A stretch of DNA of 64,000 nucleotides from Fragum whitleyi (lineage: Eukaryota > Mollusca > Bivalvia > Cardiida > Cardiidae). Position 1 is the first letter of the stretch; every line of letters starts with the position of its first letter. A program made the translations under genes and the position numbers. Below the pieces are notes generated by a model. That model was given only the letters and a program-made list of their open reading frames with translations. It did no database searches and was not told the origin of the DNA. Where the stretch lies: NCBI GenBank assembly GCA_948146395.1, contig OX411543.1, positions 62,175,676 through 62,239,675 on the forward strand, given 5' to 3'. Positions 34,701-43,439 of the stretch are shown piece by piece.

Positions 34701-37077
34701 ACGAGCTACTTGGAAAACGTTTGATCGAACTGAATATCAATTTCACGAAATAACTAACGTTAATATTCATTGCAATAAACGATTAACTGTAGAGTGTATG
34801 TTAACGATACGCCTGTGAGATGCCATCGACTAGTCGGCGATGCGTCACCGACTTGTGGCCGATAATAAACGGAATTGAAACATTCAGAGAAGACCAAAAA
34901 TACGTCTGCTGCGTGTAAAAAATCGAAGGTAGCCCGGCGATTAATCTTAGATAAAATATCGACTTCCAAAAAAATATTCAGCAGGTCTTAACTTGAAGAT
35001 AAAATTCGCCGAACCGGCGTTTGCAACGATCAGACTCATGGACTAGAAGGCGACTTATCCCCGATTTTATCACCTTTTGTGATATGACATACGTCGCGGG
35101 AGTGAAATAAACCCGTTGATATTATTAATACAAGTCCGTTTGAATTCTATATGGACCAACCTTTTCATCAATTACACAAAAATGCGTTTGAATGGAGGAA
35201 TTCTATGAGGTACAATGTTAATTTCAGCTTAATACTATTCCAAAAAATATTTTTGAAAACAAAATGATATTGAAATAATGATAATATTTTCGCATTTTCT
35301 GCTCTTAAATACGAGGGGTGGTGAAGACTGTTTAGTTGTAAGAAATTGTAAACAAATAGTCAAAGCATGTGGTTTTATTCTAAACATTTGACAGAAGAAA
35401 TGTCCATTATTCCGTATTTGGAAAAGCTGATTGGCATATCGACGGTCAGGACATCTTAAACTTAAATTTCCCGTGATTTTTACCTTTATTATTGGCCTTA
35501 TTATCTAGTTTTCCTCGTGATAATCCCAACGACTTCGTAAAATAATCCTTTTTGACTGGTCTGAATAAGGGAATATGGGGTTTATCTCAGAACGGATAAA
35601 AACTTTTATTATTTATCTGGTCAAACAGTTCTGTAACAAATACAGAATACGCTAAGGTTTGATATCTTAAGAAAGTAAAAAAATCTACACAATTATTTTC
35701 ACAAAAATACTCGATTTTATACTAAAACGACTTGCCAAAATTAATACACTTTTGACTCGGCCCTATGCAAATCAGAGCTATTTTTGGATAGACAATTCGC
35801 TGTTCCGTTCATTACAGACACGAGTAGGTATGAAAGGCGGAAAGTTAACATGTAGATGGAAGGACAAAATCATTATTACACCTTAAAAAAATCTGAAACA
35901 AATTCTTCATGGTTTTAGATGGAAAATATGATATGACAAGAAAAAAATACGCTTCATTAATTAATTTCTGAGATTTTCGGCGAAATGTTGGTCCATATAG
36001 AAGTCAAACGGACTATACAATAAACCTACTGCTTGGGCGACGATACATAACTGGAAAAAGAACATCCGTTAATACGAGCCCAGAGTTGAATTTGATGCAC
36101 TTTTTTATTTTCTATAACTATTGTGCATATTTAAATGAATTCTGAGGACTAGATTTTTTTTTTCGAATTTTTAGCTTAAATTAAGCACCATAGCAACAAA
36201 CGTTCTTTGAGAAATACTTTCTTTGAAACAACCATGGAGGATGAAATCCCTTATTTCTGTGAAATTTGGTTAAAATCTTTTGGACAGTCAAAAATAAGAA
36301 TAAAATTAAGACAAGGAATGCCACAAGGCGACAACGGTCCCAGCAAAAGTCTAAAGCAATAGGTAAATAGGTTTGTATTTAGGATCACGATTCCTATGTG
36401 AAATGAAGCTTAAATATAAAGGAATTTGAGCCTGTGCGTGAGATTTTCAACAATTTCTAATTTGCGCAAAGCAAAGACTCTGACCAGCCTGTGCATTCGC
36501 ACAGTCTGTCTACAGTCTTCACTACGCGTTTGGTAGATAAATAAGGTCTAAAAGTATCTGTAGACCATCGGGTAATGATTACATTTACAGTATGTGGCTG
36601 TGTAGACTGCTCAATGTTAACACCTTACGCACGTTTTAAATTGTTGGAAATGTCATGCACAGGCTCATTTAAAAATAAGAGTATGGTTGTTAGATATACT
36701 TACAGGTATCGCCTTCATATTTAAAAAAGAAGTGAATATTTGGGCCCTGAGATTTTCTCATTCTCAACTCAGCATTTTCTCAAATTTCAACTAAAGATTG
36801 AATCCGTAATTCTGTTGTAATACTGATTTTGTTATATGAACATCAAAGACAATATGAAAATTGTTATAAATAACATCTTAATGAAATTATCTTTTATGTT
36901 CGCAAATATTTATTTGAATATTTGAGAAATTTCTCAGTTGAGCGCGCAAAAAAGTTTCATAGCCTATACCCCTGAACTTACCTGACAGAAGAATGTTCCA
37001 GTCATAAGAATGGTTGCCAGAATAACAATCAGTTTTTTGTTAGTGTCACCAAGTTTACGTTCGGAATCAGCCATCAT
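25599..37077 (-). CDS. Unnamed four-transmembrane protein (gene span)
   Basis: A complete 201-residue protein assembled from exons 36982-37077, 33135-33237, 28507-28761 and 25599-25750. Phases agree at every join (0, 1, 1). Layout: short N-terminus with Lys/Asp; TM1 about 16-38; an outer loop with Cys43, Cys56 and two N-glycosylation sequons (Asn48, Asn52); TM2 about 72-95; a hydrophilic loop of about 45 residues rich in Glu/Lys (96-140); TM3 about 143-163; TM4 about 171-193; short C-terminus. The topology suggests a plasma-membrane tetraspan with both ends inside and one short glycosylated loop. It has no claudin W-GLW-CC and no tetraspanin CCG signature. I do not recognise the family. Introns of 3.7, 4.4 and 2.8 kb are packed with MITEs. 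Confidence 0.75.
25797..26033. repeat. MITE, CCTGTGCGTGACATTTCC family, in intron
   Basis: Starts CTTTGCGTGACATTTCCCAT and ends with GGAAATGTCACGCGTATG. An inner TGGCCAGCCTGTGT / GGCTGGCTAGA hairpin is present. It sits less than 50 bp from the last exon of the four-TM gene. Confidence 0.7.
26231..26628 (+). repeat. MITE, CAGTTAACAACATCGTGAAA family, in intron
   Basis: Starts TACAGTTAACAACATCGTG, ends CACGATGTAACTAACTGTA. Slightly shortened internal hairpin (TTTTGTTCAGGATGAAAATT). Confidence 0.8.
26722..27112 (+). repeat. MITE, CTGGCAGGGCGGAGCC family, in intron
   Basis: One end has CCTGGCAGGACGGAGCCTAA and the other GGTTAAGCCCCGCCCTGTCAG, imperfect mirror images. The centre is a hairpin, CTCGTAACTTCAGCTTG / AAGCTGAAGTAACGAG, within a wider palindrome. 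Further copies: 29390-29650 (partial), 30110-30575, 38818-39205 and 40058-41838 (interrupted). Confidence 0.8.
27313..27391. repeat. Hairpin (GACCCTAGTC)
   Basis: AAGTGCGAAAAGTGTGACCC-type left arm faces GGGTCGACAATCTACGCACTT, with CTGCGCAGTTCGCGCAG at the centre. Diverged relatives near 32690-32765 and 52810-52860. Confidence 0.65.
28040..28245. repeat. Inverted repeat (GGTAAACTGCAACAGACCTC)
   Basis: CATTTCGGTAAACTGCAACA on the left mirrors TGTTGCAGTTTACGGAAATG on the right, with a third partial copy (CTTCCAGTTTACGGAAAAG) between. A further piece lies at 33930-33990. Confidence 0.75.
28507..28761 (-). CDS. Four-TM protein, exon with TM2 and inner loop
   Basis: 255 bp. Acceptor CATGTAAATTTCAG, donor ATCC|GTAAGT; phase 1 in and out. 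Encodes HLGDDILG, then TM2 (LCLVSWLGTGLIVVLSGWLL), the Glu/Lys/Asn-rich loop (ETGTDISTQNNPSGAETEKE), and the first half of TM3 (ARLLFVLFFVI). Confidence 0.8.
29181..29372. repeat. Palindromic MITE (GGGCCAACTTATTTCTGACCC)
   Basis: A 192 bp element with 20 bp near-perfect ends (GGCCAACTTATTTCTGACCC and mirror). Inner arms GACTGGTC... / ...GACCAGTC and AATAGCCTATTCTAGGCTATT at the centre. Inside an intron of the four-TM gene. Confidence 0.85.
29390..29650 (-). repeat. Partial copy, CTGGCAGGGCGGAGCC family
   Basis: Has AAAGGATTTACGTGCTC, the decayed hairpin CTCGTAACTTCAACTTG, GAAGC/ATTTATGTCGAC and the end GGCTCAGCCCTGCCAGG. The other end is missing. Confidence 0.7.
30110..30575 (-). repeat. Rearranged copy, CTGGCAGGGCGGAGCC family
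   Basis: Left end GACCTGGCAGGGCGTGGCTA and right end GCTCCGCCCTACCATGG are recognisable. In place of the usual middle, 30294-30412 carries three copies of GCCAAGGGTTCTAACTCC-type sequence, one inverted, forming an extra hairpin. Confidence 0.7.
30836..31288 (-). repeat. Diverged MITE, CAGTTAACAACATCGTGAAA family
   Basis: Ends CTACAGTTAGCAACATTGCG and AAATGTTGTAAACTGTA are decayed. A (TTG)n tract (31101-31130) sits inside. This is an older copy than the others. Confidence 0.6.
31290..33130. other. Intronic stretch of the four-TM gene
   Basis: AT-rich. Holds one short palindrome of the CCTGCGTTCAGGATG family (32371-32469) and a weak hairpin near 32690-32765. No exon-like frame with splice sites was found. 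Confidence 0.5.
32371..32469. repeat. Palindromic MITE, CCTGCGTTCAGGATG family
   Basis: Short copy: CATGCATTCAGGATGACAA and the mirror TTTTGTCATCCTGAAAGCAG, with CCCCGCTTTGCACGCA in the middle. The central palindrome is partly deleted. Confidence 0.7.
33135..33237 (-). CDS. Four-TM protein, exon with glycosylated loop
   Basis: 103 bp. Acceptor ATCAATTTTCAG, donor GAGGACC|GTGAGT. Phase 0 in, phase 1 out. Encodes TIGFFGPDWNCKYF, then SNETFNATDCELQG with two overlapping sequons (NET, NAT) and two Cys that may form a disulfide. Confidence 0.8.
33455..33500. repeat. Perfect hairpin (ATAATTTGAAAACAAAACGCAG)
   Basis: ATTTGAAAACAAAACGCAG faces CTGCGTTTTGTTTTCAAAT across an 8-base loop. No associated element boundaries recognised. 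Confidence 0.75.
33632..33907 (+). mobile_element. tRNA-type SINE with target-site duplication
   Basis: A 276 bp SINE with a tRNA head (GCCGCCGTCAGAGCGC, GTAGCGCGTCGG, GGGTTCGATTCCCGACGGCGGC), a body shared with 23701-23903, 46070-46345 and 59342-59632 (TCTCACCAATGGG, AGCAGCTGGAGGCTAG, AGGTGCTCCAG), and a TTCAATCAATCA tail. It is flanked by an 11 bp duplication, ACTTACGTCCA, at 33621-33631 and 33908-33918. It lies in the first intron of the four-TM gene. Confidence 0.9.
34455..34765 (+). repeat. Broken MITE, CAGTTAACAACATCGTGAAA family
   Basis: Retains TGAATGAAATTGAATGAGT, GGGAGGTAGTGCC and the TCAATTTCACGAAATAACTA end. A fragment of the CCTGCGTTCAGGATG palindrome (34651-34690) is embedded in it. 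Confidence 0.55.
35128..36016. mobile_element. Non-autonomous TIR element (~890 bp)
   Basis: Ends are mirror images: AGTCCGTTTGAATTCTATAT followed by GGACCAAC on the left, and GTTGGTCC followed by ATATAGAAGTCAAACGGACT on the right. A flanking TA on both sides would suit a Tc1/mariner-type element. The interior has no transposase-like frame. Confidence 0.7.
36427..36667. repeat. MITE, CCTGTGCGTGACATTTCC family
   Basis: 241 bp with ends GAGCCTGTGCGTGAGATTTT and GGAAATGTCATGCACAGGCTC, and an inner hairpin ACCAGCCTGTGCATTCGCAC. In the first intron of the four-TM gene. Confidence 0.8.
36982..37077 (-). CDS. Four-TM protein, first coding exon
   Basis: 32 codons from the first of two adjacent ATGs at 37077 to donor CTGTCAG|GTAAGT. 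Encodes MMADSERKLGDTNKKL, then the start of TM1 (IVILATILMTGTFFCQ). An in-frame TGA lies about 30 bases upstream, which supports this start if no acceptor intervenes. Confidence 0.75.
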
Positions 37078-37100
37078 GGACTTACGCAGATATGGATATC

Positions 37101-37233
37101 TGCCCTGTGTTCAGCATGTAAAAGCGTTTCGCGAGCGCTTTGAGATGATGCCCCGCTTTGCACATGCACATACGTGCAAAGCGGGGCTTCATTTCGAAAG
37201 CGCTTCGCTAATGTTTTCATCCTGAACGCAGGA
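37101..37233. repeat. Palindromic MITE upstream of the four-TM gene start
   Basis: CCTGCGTTCAGGATG family, very like 4941-5077 (GCGTTTCGCGAGCGCTTTGA; CCCCGCTTTGCACATG facing CGTGCAAAGCGGGG). It begins 24 bases before the ATG on the transcribed strand, so it lies in the 5' leader or promoter. Confidence 0.8.
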
Positions 37234-37355
37234 CTGTATGGGTATCGTTTCCCAGCCCAGTCTGCTTGAAGTGTAAAGATTAAAAAATCGTTTTGAAAGA
37301 TTTTTTTTAGTATTTTGAACGATTTTGGAACTTATTTCAATGGTATGAGTGAGTA

Positions 37356-38351
37356 CGAGGGATGATCCAGAAGTTCGTATAATCGGCTTATAACTTTCGC
37401 ATTTCTGGCTTGTTCTGTATATTTTTTTTAGTGAATGTGCAGTTAAGTAACTACGGAGAGCATACACGTTACTTTTTTTGCAGAATTATCTTAAGCGGTC
37501 TGATAATACGTTACCATAGTAACATATGTATGCAAAGGCGGGGGAGCGTGAAAAATAAAGTAAATCTGTTAAATAAATAGAGTTTTCTAAAAGTTTTCAA
37601 AAAATGTAGTTGAAATTCCTTGGCTAAAATAAATTAGACAAGAATAGAAAATTATTTGTTATATATTACAGTATGCTGCGAGACTTTTTATCGAGTCAGG
37701 CAAAATTCAATAATACAGAATATTCGAGGAAAAAATGACAAGACGACAACACCAAAGTATGAATACCGTTGTTTTTAAATTTGTCATTATCTATTTTATT
37801 CACCAACCCAAATATTTCAAATAATATAGAAAAATGGTAAACATATACGGAAGAGAACTTTTCCTAAAGCTACCCCTGATATCTAAAGAGGGCCTACTTC
37901 ATAGGAGGAATTCGAATGGTCTAAAAGTGTTTCAACGAACGGACTTGTCCCAATTGATTCACATTATTTTCCAAAAATAAAGATCTTGCATCTGAGTTTC
38001 CACTTTACTAAAAATACCATGCATATAGAAATTTAAACAAATTTGATTCCAAATGGTATGTTGATAATTTCTGCAAGTTGACGGTGCAGGCATAGAAAGG
38101 CATGATTGTTGTCTGAGACTAAGTAGACAATAGTGAATAATGACGTCGCATTTGACGTTCTTGTTCCCCCGCCTTCGTGGGGGTCTCTGTCTTTATTTAT
38201 GCACTTTACAGCCGCTATTGAACGTATACATTTAAAAATTTCCACGTTTATTGAACAGATGATGAATTAAAAGACCGTATAATTTCAATTTGATAATAAA
38301 CTTTTCTGTACATTTGTAACCTCATTTTACGAACTTTTGGATCAACCCTCG
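37356..38351. mobile_element. Mariner-like non-autonomous element (TA duplication)
   Basis: Ends CGAGGGATGATCCAGAAGTT and AACTTTTGGATCAACCCTCG are inverted repeats, flanked by TA at 37354-37355 and 38352-38353. The TA duplication and the CGAGGG.TGATCCAAAAGTTCG end fit the mariner superfamily. No transposase frame was found inside, so it is a deletion derivative or MITE. Confidence 0.8.
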
Positions 38352-38359
38352 TATTTGTA

Positions 38360-38474
38360 ATGAATGAATGAATGAATGAATGAATGAATGAATGAATGAA
38401 TGAATGAATAAATGAATGAATGAATGAATGAATTAATGAATGAATGAATGAATGAATGAATGAATGAATGAATA
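38360..38474 (+). repeat. (TGAA)n microsatellite
   Basis: About 28 units of TGAA with two single-base variants. It grew from the GAATGAATGAA motif normally present once or twice in the surrounding MITE family. Confidence 0.95.
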
Positions 38475-38817
38475 TAAGGCGCTGAGATAACGATTTAGAA
38501 TGATTTTGATTAGAATAAGTGTCAATTGCACGATATTACTAACTGTAATTGATTATTCTGATAAGCACTGTAACAATAATTTTGATAATGATTCTTATCA
38601 CACTTTATCAAAAAGAAATTAATATCGCCAAATTTAAAAGAATCACTAGTTCAAGAAAACGTCCTGCTTGTTTCAACAGCTGTTGAGACTGGGGATCTCC
38701 CAACCAAGTAGACCGGATAAAAAACTTAAGATTAAATTTATTTCCAAGAAAGTCCAATTATTATCTTATCTGTCAAGTTTTGTTTATTTATTTTTTTTTA
38801 TGTACATATTAAAATAC

Positions 38818-39205
38818 AAGCGGTTATTCTGCGTAACAAATGAACTGGCAAGGCGGGGCTTTACCGTGACGTAATTTGGCGAGTTTACTTTTCAATACTC
38901 TGGGTTCTTCCGGTAATCATCGTTAACGCGTGCAAATAACTGTATCCTAAAACCTAAAGGATTCACGTGCTTTGATAGATTGAACACATTTCATCGTTTG
39001 GTTACCAAGGCCTCGTAACTTCAGCTTAATTAAGCTGAAGTTACAAGGATTTGGTTACCAATCTACGATCTATGGTCTCGTATTATTTATGTCGACTCTA
39101 TTTAGATGTAGGTTTTTTTTAGTTAAAAGCTGATTTCCCTTAACCTTTAGTGCAACGACCCGTTACTTAGGCTCCGCCCTGCCAGGGGGGATAATCATTA
39201 TCTAA
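38818..39205 (-). repeat. MITE, CTGGCAGGGCGGAGCC family
   Basis: Complete inverted copy: AACTGGCAAGGCGGGGCTTT at one end, AGGCTCCGCCCTGCCAGG at the other, and the central hairpin CTCGTAACTTCAGCTTAATT / AAGCTGAAGTTACAAGG. Confidence 0.85.
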
Positions 39206-39263
39206 AATCTGTATCAGTGAGATTCTATGTTCTGGGTGCTCATTTGAAATGCTTCGACATAAC

Positions 39264-39692
39264 TACAATTAACAACATCGTGAAATTGACAAGGTGAATG
39301 ATTTGGAATGAAATTGAATGAGTGTGTGGAGCGAGCTTTGAGTGAATTTAATGGGAGGTAATCCAATATCGCAAATTTTGTTCAGGATGAACAAAATTAG
39401 CGATGTTGATTACCTCCCTTTAATAAAAAAATACATACAAGTTCTATACATAGTTTCATATTTCTTCAAGAACCTACGAGACGCTAACAATTTGAGTAAT
39501 TCCAGTGAAATCGCGATTTTCTCTATCAAAATTTATTTTGAATGACGTTGTTGATTCTATATTTTTCAATGGGTTTGAGCGTTTTTGAAAGGTTTGAGTG
39601 AGTGTTTGGAATAAATGAATGGAACGCTGAGTGAGCGGGTTAGAATGGTTTTGATTGAGGTAAATGTAAATTCAACGATGTAACTAACTGTA
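39264..39692 (+). repeat. MITE, CAGTTAACAACATCGTGAAA family
   Basis: Complete, well preserved copy: TACAATTAACAACATCGTG to AACGATGTAACTAACTGTA, with the full internal hairpin GGGAGGTAATCC / GATTACCTCCC. Confidence 0.85.
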
Positions 39693-39750
39693 TTTCAATG
39701 AGATCCCACGACTTAGAATTTTTGCCAGTTTATAGAAATATTATACATTT

Positions 39751-39980
39751 GGGGTTGTGCGTGACGTTTTCAAATGTGCGCAAAGCAAAGCTTCTGACCA
39801 GCTTGTGTGGCTGCACAGGCTCGCCAGAATCTTCACTATGTGCTATATAGATAGATTAGGTCTTAATAGATGTTCATGCTCTCAGCATATATCATCACTG
39901 CATTGTGTCATTGTCAGCGTTACTCAACGTTTGTACCTCGCGCAGATGTGCAATTGTTGGAAATGTCACGCACAGGCCCA
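39751..39980. repeat. MITE, CCTGTGCGTGACATTTCC family
   Basis: Ends GGGGTTGTGCGTGACGTTTT and GGAAATGTCACGCACAGGCC, with the inner CTGACCAGCTTGTGTGGCTG. Confidence 0.8.
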
Positions 39981-40057
39981 TTTGTAATACAAAATCAAAA
40001 ACACCCCTTTATCTGTAGCTCTGATTAATATCAAGAGATTATAATTGTTTTGATTCA

Positions 40058-41838
40058 GTATATTATCCACGACTTTTCCCCTGGCAGGGCGGAGCCTAAG
40101 TAACGGATCGATGCACTTAAGGTTAAGGTAAATCAGCTTTTATTCAATATTATTATCTTCTAGAGATAGTCGACATAATTAACTCAAGACCGTAAAGCGT
40201 TGGTTGGTAACCAAACCATCGTAACTTCAGCTTGTTCAAGCTGAAGTTAGAGGGCTTTGGTAACCCAACGATGAAATGTGTTCACTTTCTCTAAGCACGT
40301 GAATCCTTTTGGTTTTAGGATACAGTTATTTGCACGTGTTCACGATTATTGCCGACTAACTTGTCATTTCAAAATTTACGTCACGGCTAAGCCCCGCCCT
40401 GCCAGTTCATTAAGGACGATTTCTAGAATTAATTTTCTGAGATAGAATCTTTTTATTTTTTCATATTTTGTAGATTAAAGTATGCCGATTGCAAAAATGG
40501 AAAGAAAAAAGGGGGTCACCGAATCAGATTTTTCGTAAAACGTCATTGAATGTCATAGGTATTTTGTAAATTTTTGTCCGATTTTTCGCCGATTTTCATT
40601 TCTTGGTAATTACATAAAACCGTAACACAATCAAATCTAATCAAACAACTAATATCAATTTTATTATAATTTCATAAATAGGAAGTTATTTGCATTGAAT
40701 CTAATACACAATTATCGATTGAAAGGAAAAATAATTTTTTTCTACGTATTTTTTCCAAATGCGTAAAAACTGGTATATCGAAAATGAACGAGAATATTTT
40801 CAAAATTTATAACTTTTGTTCAACTTTCTCAAAAACTCTGAGATAGAAAATTTTATTTTTTCTATATTTTGTAGAAAATTATATGTTCGTGTGAAATTGA
40901 TATAAAAAAGGTATGGTCACCGTGCTAATTTTTGAGAAAAAATGCAAATTCTAGGTCACCCAGTTTTGTCGCTAAGAAAAAAAATCACTACAGATTCTTT
41001 TTTCGTACCAATTTTATGTACAAAATCAATGATATTCAATCCTTCTTAAATTAATCGATTATGGAGTTGAATTCCTCAACAATTAGGGTATCACTTTGTT
41101 TTGCGTCAACGAATCCCAAGGTCAAATCATATGAAAAGGTCAAGGTCATATGTCAAGGCCAACGTTACATAAATCACGCAAAAATCTAGTATTTTCAAAA
41201 ATCTTTAAGCCTGTTGAAAATAGAATACTCACATATGGAATTATAATTGATCTTGCCAATAAAAATCATCAAATTCCCTGATCGAAGTCATATGATGAGA
41301 TCAAGATCATCTATCTCGCACACAGCCCCACCCCTCAATAAAATTTCAAATACACCCAGGTCTGTTAAAAAATAATCCAAAAAATCAAAATTAAAAATCT
41401 GACAAGATCATTTGACAACGACAGATCGTTTGTCAAGGTTAACCTTTCAAAAATTAACCCCGTCAAAATGAATGTGGCGGTTCCATGTAGCTATCGGATA
41501 TACGACTAATAACGTTGTTTGGTGTCTGATTATGCGCGGGCACGTTAACGTCACAAATACCCACAAAAAACGACGCTGACGTCATATCCTTTATTTCTAT
41601 AAAATAAAATGGCTGCGGTGATTTATGTAATAATGTTTTAGTGATAGGATTAATTAATCGTCTACATTAAAGCAATTTCCGCGAAATATAGAAATTTAGA
41701 TTGGTTTTATAGTGTTTTTGTTACGTTCGAGATAAGTGCAAGTTTGGAGCGCATACTCCTTTTTGAAGAGTTCGGTGCGCAAAGACGTTGCGCAAGAACG
41801 AACTCCCGAAATCGTCCTTAATAACGCAGAATAAGATC
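40058..41838 (+). repeat. MITE of the CTGGCAGGGCGGAGCC family carrying an insertion
   Basis: The MITE runs from CCCTGGCAGGGCGGAGCCTA through its hairpin to GCCCCGCCCTGCCAGTTCA at 40409. Its last bases, TAACGCAGAATAA, resume at 41822. The gap is filled by the element at 40414-41817. Confidence 0.8.
40414..41817. mobile_element. TTAA-type DNA transposon remnant (1.4 kb)
   Basis: Bounded by inverted GGACGATTTC / GAAATCGTCC and by TTAA on both sides (40410-40413, 41818-41821). Related MITE copies without the insertion read CAGTTCATTAAT at this point, which confirms the empty site. TTAA targets point to Kolobok or piggyBac. Inside are two diverged direct repeats (about 40440-40560 and 40850-40960) and no intact transposase frame. 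Confidence 0.8.
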
Positions 41839-41849
41839 GATTTATCTTT

Positions 41850-42200
41850 CAGTTATGGAACAACAAAAGCTATATTACTTCTTGGTTTATTTGACCCGAA
41901 TTTGACCTCTGTTGGAAAAAATGCTTAAAAAACAATTACCGACATATTTTATCAATTAACAAAATATACATAATATTCCATGCCTCTTGTCATTCATTCC
42001 TTCAAAAGCACGTGCAAAGTCGAGTAGGAATAATCAGATTTTTATCAATCTAAATAGTAGGGGTCAGATTCGGGTCAATAAAACCGCGCTATATCACGAG
42101 TGGCTTAGGCAAAACATATAGCTTTTGTTTTTCACGAAATGAAGGATTCATCGATCTCAAACGAAAAACAGACAATAATTATATTCCTTTTATTTCTAAA
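41850..42200. repeat. Diverged copy of the 19380 family
   Basis: AACAACAAAAGCTATATTAC and ACATATAGCTTTTGTTTTTC mirror each other across the copy. Decayed. Confidence 0.5.
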
Positions 42201-42439
42201 AGGGGACAAAATATGAAAATTGAAAGAGGTCGCGAGTTGAAAAGAAACCACCCTATGTCGTTAAATCAAGAAAACCGAGACTTGTTACAGTAATCAGCAA
42301 AGTTGACAACTTGGCCATCTTTAAAGGTAATCAAATCCCATAATTAATCGCGCGAACTCTGTACGGGCTCCGTACGATCATTATTATTATTAAATCCAAG
42401 GCAAATGACCATTCAATAGATCTCGAAATCAAAAGGAAC

Positions 42440-42795
42440 CATTTTCCTCTAGAGATAAATGTCTGAGGCTAGAACTGTCGCAGATCGGACTTATACCCCC
42501 ACAAGCGCTTTGTCAAAATGCAAGTGCTTTTAGTGCAGGATGTGTTTGTTACAACAAGATGATGTTGCTTACCAAAATTTGGTAACTCCCCGTATGGTTA
42601 CTGAGTTTTGCAATTCTAAATTTTGAAATGACTGGATCAGAATGAAAATTGCAGGTGCACAACTTCATATGATGGGAAACAACCTGATAAAATTTCAGCA
42701 AAATTGGTCCAAAACTGTGGGAGGAGAAGACACAAAATTATGTCCACGGACGGACAGACAGACAACCTGATTCGTTATGGGGGTATAAATATTGT
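42440..42795 (+). mobile_element. Tandem-core-type element without core
   Basis: Terminal inverted CTTATACCCCCA / TGGGGGTATAAA, a middle with GCAGGATGTGTTTGTTACAA, and the closing ACGGACGGACAGACAGACAA, a (GTCY)n microsatellite on the other strand. This is a short version of the elements at 43.4-55.6 kb. Confidence 0.6.
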
Positions 42796-43439
42796 AGGAA
42801 AGAGAGAAATTACGTACCACAAGCCATTTTCTTCTCTTTTTTTTTATCATTTTTCCAAACTATCAACGGAGACGTTAATTAAGGACGTTACGTCACATGT
42901 GTTCTACATCGGCAGACTAGATCCTTTGTATCTTGTTCAACACTTTCTGACCGGAGATCCTCCTAAGGCTGGAGATATCAGACGTCGTTGAAGTTGCAGT
43001 AAACGTGAAATATCCAAAATATCGTTGCGGTATATTTCGTCCTGGGCGAACGTTGTTTTTTAAGCCAGACTGACCTGACTCTATACAAAACGCATTGAGT
43101 AACGCCATAACGCTCGCAGGGGTACAAGATAGTCTGTCCCGAAACAACAAAGTCACTTTCAAAGGCTTATCTCAAAAAAAAATGTCTTGTGGCGACCAAA
43201 AGCATAACACCGTTGTTCCCTCGGTAGTTTGATACGTTTTCATTACAAATCTGAACCATGACGTTTTCTTTAATGCTTTTTGTTGGTTTATCGAGAAATA
43301 AAGGTAGATTATCACTTGATAATCTCACCGCAAAAGCAGTGGATTTATCAACTAGAAAGCCATGAATGGCTTGAGTCGCTCCGCAGGCTTGAAATTCTTG
43401 TAATAGTAAATCTAAGTTTTGACTAGATTTTGAGATATT

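Larger units (their letters stand above)
37300..38550 (+). repeat. MITE split by a mariner-like insertion
   Basis: Left part TTTTGGAACTTATTTCAATG ... GAGTGAG and right part GCGCTGAGATAACGATTTAG ... CAATTGCACGATATTACTAA belong to one CAGTTAACAACATCGTGAAA-family copy. The 996 bp element at 37356-38351 lies between them. Confidence 0.7.

Noticed and set aside
36016..36053. Longer reading LCIVAQAVGLLYSPFDFYMD as an alternative last exon
   Set aside because: Most of that peptide is read from the terminal inverted repeat of the element at 35128-36016. Only the 21 bp piece outside it was kept as a candidate.
38033..38245. 70-codon minus-strand frame inside the mariner-like element
   Set aside because: No D,D34D or helix-turn-helix features of mariner transposase; too short.
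42704..43162. Open frames on both strands (plus 42704-42991, minus 42917-43162)
   Set aside because: The first begins in the microsatellite end of a transposon. Neither has a recognisable motif or clean splice sites. Could be a decayed transposase, but nothing supports it.
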